Positions 5,993 to 8,067 of a DNA stretch of 8,067 bases are shown one piece after another. Location: assembly GCA_023390215.1 (NCBI GenBank), contig JAEWDG010000139.1, forward strand, positions 1-8,067, written 5' to 3'. Under the pieces are notes generated by a model. That model searched no databases. It had not been told where the DNA came from and was given only the letters and a program-made list of their open reading frames with translations. Each line of letters opens with the position of its first letter. The first letter of the stretch is position 1. A program made the position numbers and the translations under genes. The DNA is from Bacteroidota bacterium. GTDB lineage: Bacteria; Bacteroidota; Bacteroidia; Chitinophagales; Chitinophagaceae.

Positions 5993-6802
5993 ATGAGTGA
6001 TTTTTTTAAAGATAAAGTCGTTGCCATCACAGGTGGGAGCGACGGAATAGGAAAAGCCCTTATAGAGAAATTGATTCCACTGGGAGCAAAACTAAGCACA
6101 TGCGCCCGCAACCAGGACAAACTTTATGATCTGCAGGTAAGGTATCCACGTGCTCCTTTACATACACTTGTTGCTGACGTGAGCAACCAGAACGATTGTA
6201 AACGTTTTATTGAGACAACGGTTCAACAATTTGGTACGATTGATATTCTGATCAATAACGCAGGTATTTCGATGCGTTCTCTGCTTCGTGACGCGGATGT
6301 GGATGTATTGAGAAAGGTAATGGATGTAAACTTTTTCGGAGCTGTTTATTGCACCAAGTTTGCGCTCGAACATATCATCAAACAAAAAGGAACCATTGTT
6401 GGAATTTCTTCTATTGCAGGCTATCGCGGATTACCCGGCAGAAGTGGCTATTCGGCAAGCAAATTCGCATTAAATGGCTGGCTCGAAGCTATCCGCACAG
6501 AGCTAATGGATGAAGGTGTAAATGTCCTCTGGGTCAGCCCCGGATTCACAAGGAGCAACATTAGAAACGCTGCGCTGGATGCAAATGGCAGATCCCAGGG
6601 GGAAACGCCCCTGAATGAATCGGAACTGATGAGCCCGGAAGATTGTGCAACACATATTATTGGTGCAATTGAGAAAAGAAAACGCACAGTTGTGCTTACC
6701 TTCAAGGGAAAGCAGACCATTTTCATGAATAAATTATTTCCTTCACTCACTGACAGGCTTACCCGAAATTTTTTCTTCAAAAACGGAAAGCTGATAAAAT
6801 AA
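5993..6802 (+). CDS. Short-chain dehydrogenase/reductase (SDR)
   Basis: A 269-residue NAD(P)-dependent classical SDR oxidoreductase, cytoplasmic or loosely membrane-associated. The Rossmann nucleotide-binding motif is TGGSDGIG (13-20), and ARN after the second strand (38-40), with its basic residue, favours NADP(H). The NNAG motif is at 88-91, Asn113 lies in MDVNFFG, Ser140 in GISSIAG, and Tyr153/Lys157 in YSASK, so the Asn-Ser-Tyr-Lys tetrad is complete. GYRGLPGRSGYSASKFALNG resembles DHRS7-like and sterol or fatty-acyl reductases, but the substrate cannot be fixed. The C-terminal 30 residues are basic and aromatic. The frame extends upstream to a GTG at 5960, which sits within the predicted promoter, so ATG 5993 is chosen (the family motif then begins at the usual distance). 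It is the first gene of a likely operon with the DUF62 gene 22 bases downstream. Confidence 0.92.
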   Translation: MSDFFKDKVVAITGGSDGIGKALIEKLIPLGAKLSTCARNQDKLYDLQVRYPRAPLHTLVADVSNQNDCKRFIETTVQQFGTIDILINNAGISMRSLLRDADVDVLRKVMDVNFFGAVYCTKFALEHIIKQKGTIVGISSIAGYRGLPGRSGYSASKFALNGWLEAIRTELMDEGVNVLWVSPGFTRSNIRNAALDANGRSQGETPLNESELMSPEDCATHIIGAIEKRKRTVVLTFKGKQTIFMNKLFPSLTDRLTRNFFFKNGKLIK

Positions 6803-6824
6803 AACAGTTAGGGTACAGGAGATC

Positions 6825-7658
6825 ATGGCGATTGTTACACTTACAACAGATATAGGCAACCAGGACTACCTGGTTGGGGCAGTTAAGGGGAAATTATTTC
6901 AGGCGAACAAACAGTTCAATATTACCGATATCACGCACCACCTTTCGCCTTTTAATTATCCACAGGCGGCATATGTTGCACGCCATGCCATCGAAAATTT
7001 TCCTCCCGGAAGTTTTCACCTGGTGCTGGTCAACCTTTTTGATAACAAGCCAGACCATATGCTGCTGGCCTATCATAATGATCAGTATATCGCTTGTGCA
7101 GATAACGGTTTACTTACCATGATCCTGGAAGATGAACCACAACTGGTGGTTGCTTTACCACTGGAAAATTTCCGGCAAAGAAATACACTTTATTGTACAG
7201 AAGTTATCGCAAAGGCTTTTCAGGAACTTATTGAGGGTAAAGAATTCAAATCGGTAGGCAAGCCCGTAGACATTCAGGTTAAGAGATCATTTAAACCAAA
7301 GCTGGGCGCCGATTATATCGAAGGACATATCATTTTTATTGACCATTTTGAAAATGTGGTTGTGAATATCACGCGCGAAGATTTTGAATCGCAGCGTATG
7401 CAAAGGAGTTTCAGGATCATTTTCAAAAGAGATGAAGTGATCGAAAAAATAAGTGAATCCTACGCTGATGTTGCAGAAGGAGAAAAACTTGCTTTTTTCA
7501 ATTCGGCAGGATATCTCGAAATTGCGATAAATAAAGGTAATGCCGCAGGCCTGCTGGGGTTACAGCGCTTTTCAGAAAGGCAGAACCAATATGCCCAACA
7601 ACCGTTCTCGCAAAAGAATCTGTTTTACCAAACCGTCAAAATACTCTTCGGAGACTAA
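6825..7658 (+). CDS. SAM hydroxide adenosyltransferase family protein (DUF62), atypical
   Basis: A 277-residue cytoplasmic protein of the DUF62/SAM hydroxide adenosyltransferase superfamily, which includes the fluorinase and chlorinase. Typical members split S-adenosylmethionine with water into adenosine and methionine. Recognisable blocks are TLTTDIGNQDYLVGAVKG (5-22), ITDITHHLSPFN (33-44), FPPGSFHLVLVN (59-70), ADNGLL (92-97), IDHFENVVVNI (172-182) and the C-terminal SAGYLEIAINKGNAAGLLGL (227-246). The length is normal. By eye, however, the hydrolase triad Asp-Arg-His is not kept: the VDPGVGTxRR segment reads VNLFDNKPDH (69-78) and the FHGRD segment reads LYCTE (122-126). Activity may be altered. 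An AGGAG sequence at 6817-6821 sits only three bases before the ATG. It lies 22 bases after the dehydrogenase stop and 10 bases before the DUF2911 gene. Confidence 0.88.
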   Translation: MAIVTLTTDIGNQDYLVGAVKGKLFQANKQFNITDITHHLSPFNYPQAAYVARHAIENFPPGSFHLVLVNLFDNKPDHMLLAYHNDQYIACADNGLLTMILEDEPQLVVALPLENFRQRNTLYCTEVIAKAFQELIEGKEFKSVGKPVDIQVKRSFKPKLGADYIEGHIIFIDHFENVVVNITREDFESQRMQRSFRIIFKRDEVIEKISESYADVAEGEKLAFFNSAGYLEIAINKGNAAGLLGLQRFSERQNQYAQQPFSQKNLFYQTVKILFGD

Positions 7659-7668
7659 ACTTTCAATT

Positions 7669-8067
7669 ATGAAAAAAATAATCTTTTCTATCCTGGCCGC
7701 AGGATGCCTGCATTTTGCAGACGCCCAGGTAAAAATGCCTGCACCTTCCCCAACGCAAACCATTTCACAAAACTTTGCCATGGGAAAAATTGAACTGACG
7801 TATTCCCGTCCGGGCGTAAAGTCGCGGAAAGTTTTCGGTGACCTCGTACCTTTTAAGAAGCTCTGGCGAACCGGCGCCAACGCCGCTACAAAAATTGTTT
7901 TTAGCGAACCTGTTGAGATCGGAGGAAAGAAAATTGACTCAGGAACCTACGTGATCTATACTATCCCTGACGAAAATTCATGGGAAGTGATTTTAAACAA
8001 AGGAATTGAGAACTGGGGTGTAGAGGGTTATGATGCTGCCCAGGATGTTGTTCATGCCACAGTTACC
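7669..8067 (+). CDS. DUF2911 exported protein (3' end outside window)
   Basis: The frame is open from ATG 7669 to the window edge, giving the first 133 residues. A signal peptide is present (MKKIIFSILAAGCLHFADAQ, probable cleavage after ADA at residue 19). The rest matches the start of the DUF2911 family: PSPTQTISQNFAMGKIELTY, SRPGVKSRKVFG, then LVPFKKLWRTGANAATKI (59-76), and the strand pair KIDSGTYVIYTIPDE (88-102). DUF2911 proteins are periplasmic or secreted Bacteroidota proteins of unknown role, some with C-terminal TPR repeats; the missing part here could hold either ending. The Cys at residue 13 does not form a convincing lipobox. The gene starts 10 bases after the DUF62 stop, without its own recognisable promoter, so it probably belongs to the same transcript. 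Confidence 0.88.
   Translation, partial: MKKIIFSILAAGCLHFADAQVKMPAPSPTQTISQNFAMGKIELTYSRPGVKSRKVFGDLVPFKKLWRTGANAATKIVFSEPVEIGGKKIDSGTYVIYTIPDENSWEVILNKGIENWGVEGYDAAQDVVHATVT

Noticed and set aside
5993..8067. A biosynthetic or defence operon built from the dehydrogenase, DUF62 and DUF2911 genes
   Set aside because: The genes are close together, but the families are common housekeeping types and nothing in the sequence links their chemistry.

Overview
The window looks like an ordinary chromosomal stretch of a member of the Bacteroidota, probably of the Chitinophagales/Sphingobacteriales type. The evidence is moderately A+T-rich DNA, few Shine-Dalgarno sequences, short secreted proteins with Lys-rich or lipoprotein signal peptides, families common in that phylum (DUF1572, DUF2911, MORN-repeat lipoprotein), and two intergenic promoters matching the Bacteroidetes consensus TTTG-N19-TAnnTTTG. 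The assignment is inference from these traits, as no marker gene is present.

Layout, left to right. 74-619 is a DinB/DUF1572 protein, with a possible hairpin terminator at its stop codon. 749-3082 holds three same-strand, closely spaced envelope genes: an unrecognised two-part lipoprotein, a MORN-repeat lipoprotein, and an exported alpha/beta hydrolase with an intact Ser-Asp-His triad. 3148-3881 is a predicted outer-membrane beta-barrel gene broken by a single-base frameshift near position 3402; the two reading frames join into one 244-residue protein. 3923-5699 is a GNAT acetyltransferase overlapping a DUF389 membrane protein by 8 bases. A 14-bp-stem bidirectional terminator (5729-5759) separates this pair from a minus-strand tRNA-Lys(UUU) gene (5761-5833).

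The 5834-5992 spacer carries back-to-back promoters. One reads left into the tRNA. The other reads right into a probable operon of a short-chain dehydrogenase, a SAM hydroxide adenosyltransferase-family protein (DUF62) and a DUF2911 exported protein that runs off the window end.

No CRISPR array, insertion sequence, phage gene, toxin-antitoxin pair or recognisable defence system was seen, and I do not claim a new biological system. The items most worth a second look are the DUF62 protein, whose usual Asp-Arg-His catalytic triad appears to be replaced at all three positions; the frameshifted barrel gene; the uncharacterised lipoprotein/MORN/hydrolase cluster; and a near-identical 22-base block at the start codons of the DUF389 and dehydrogenase genes.
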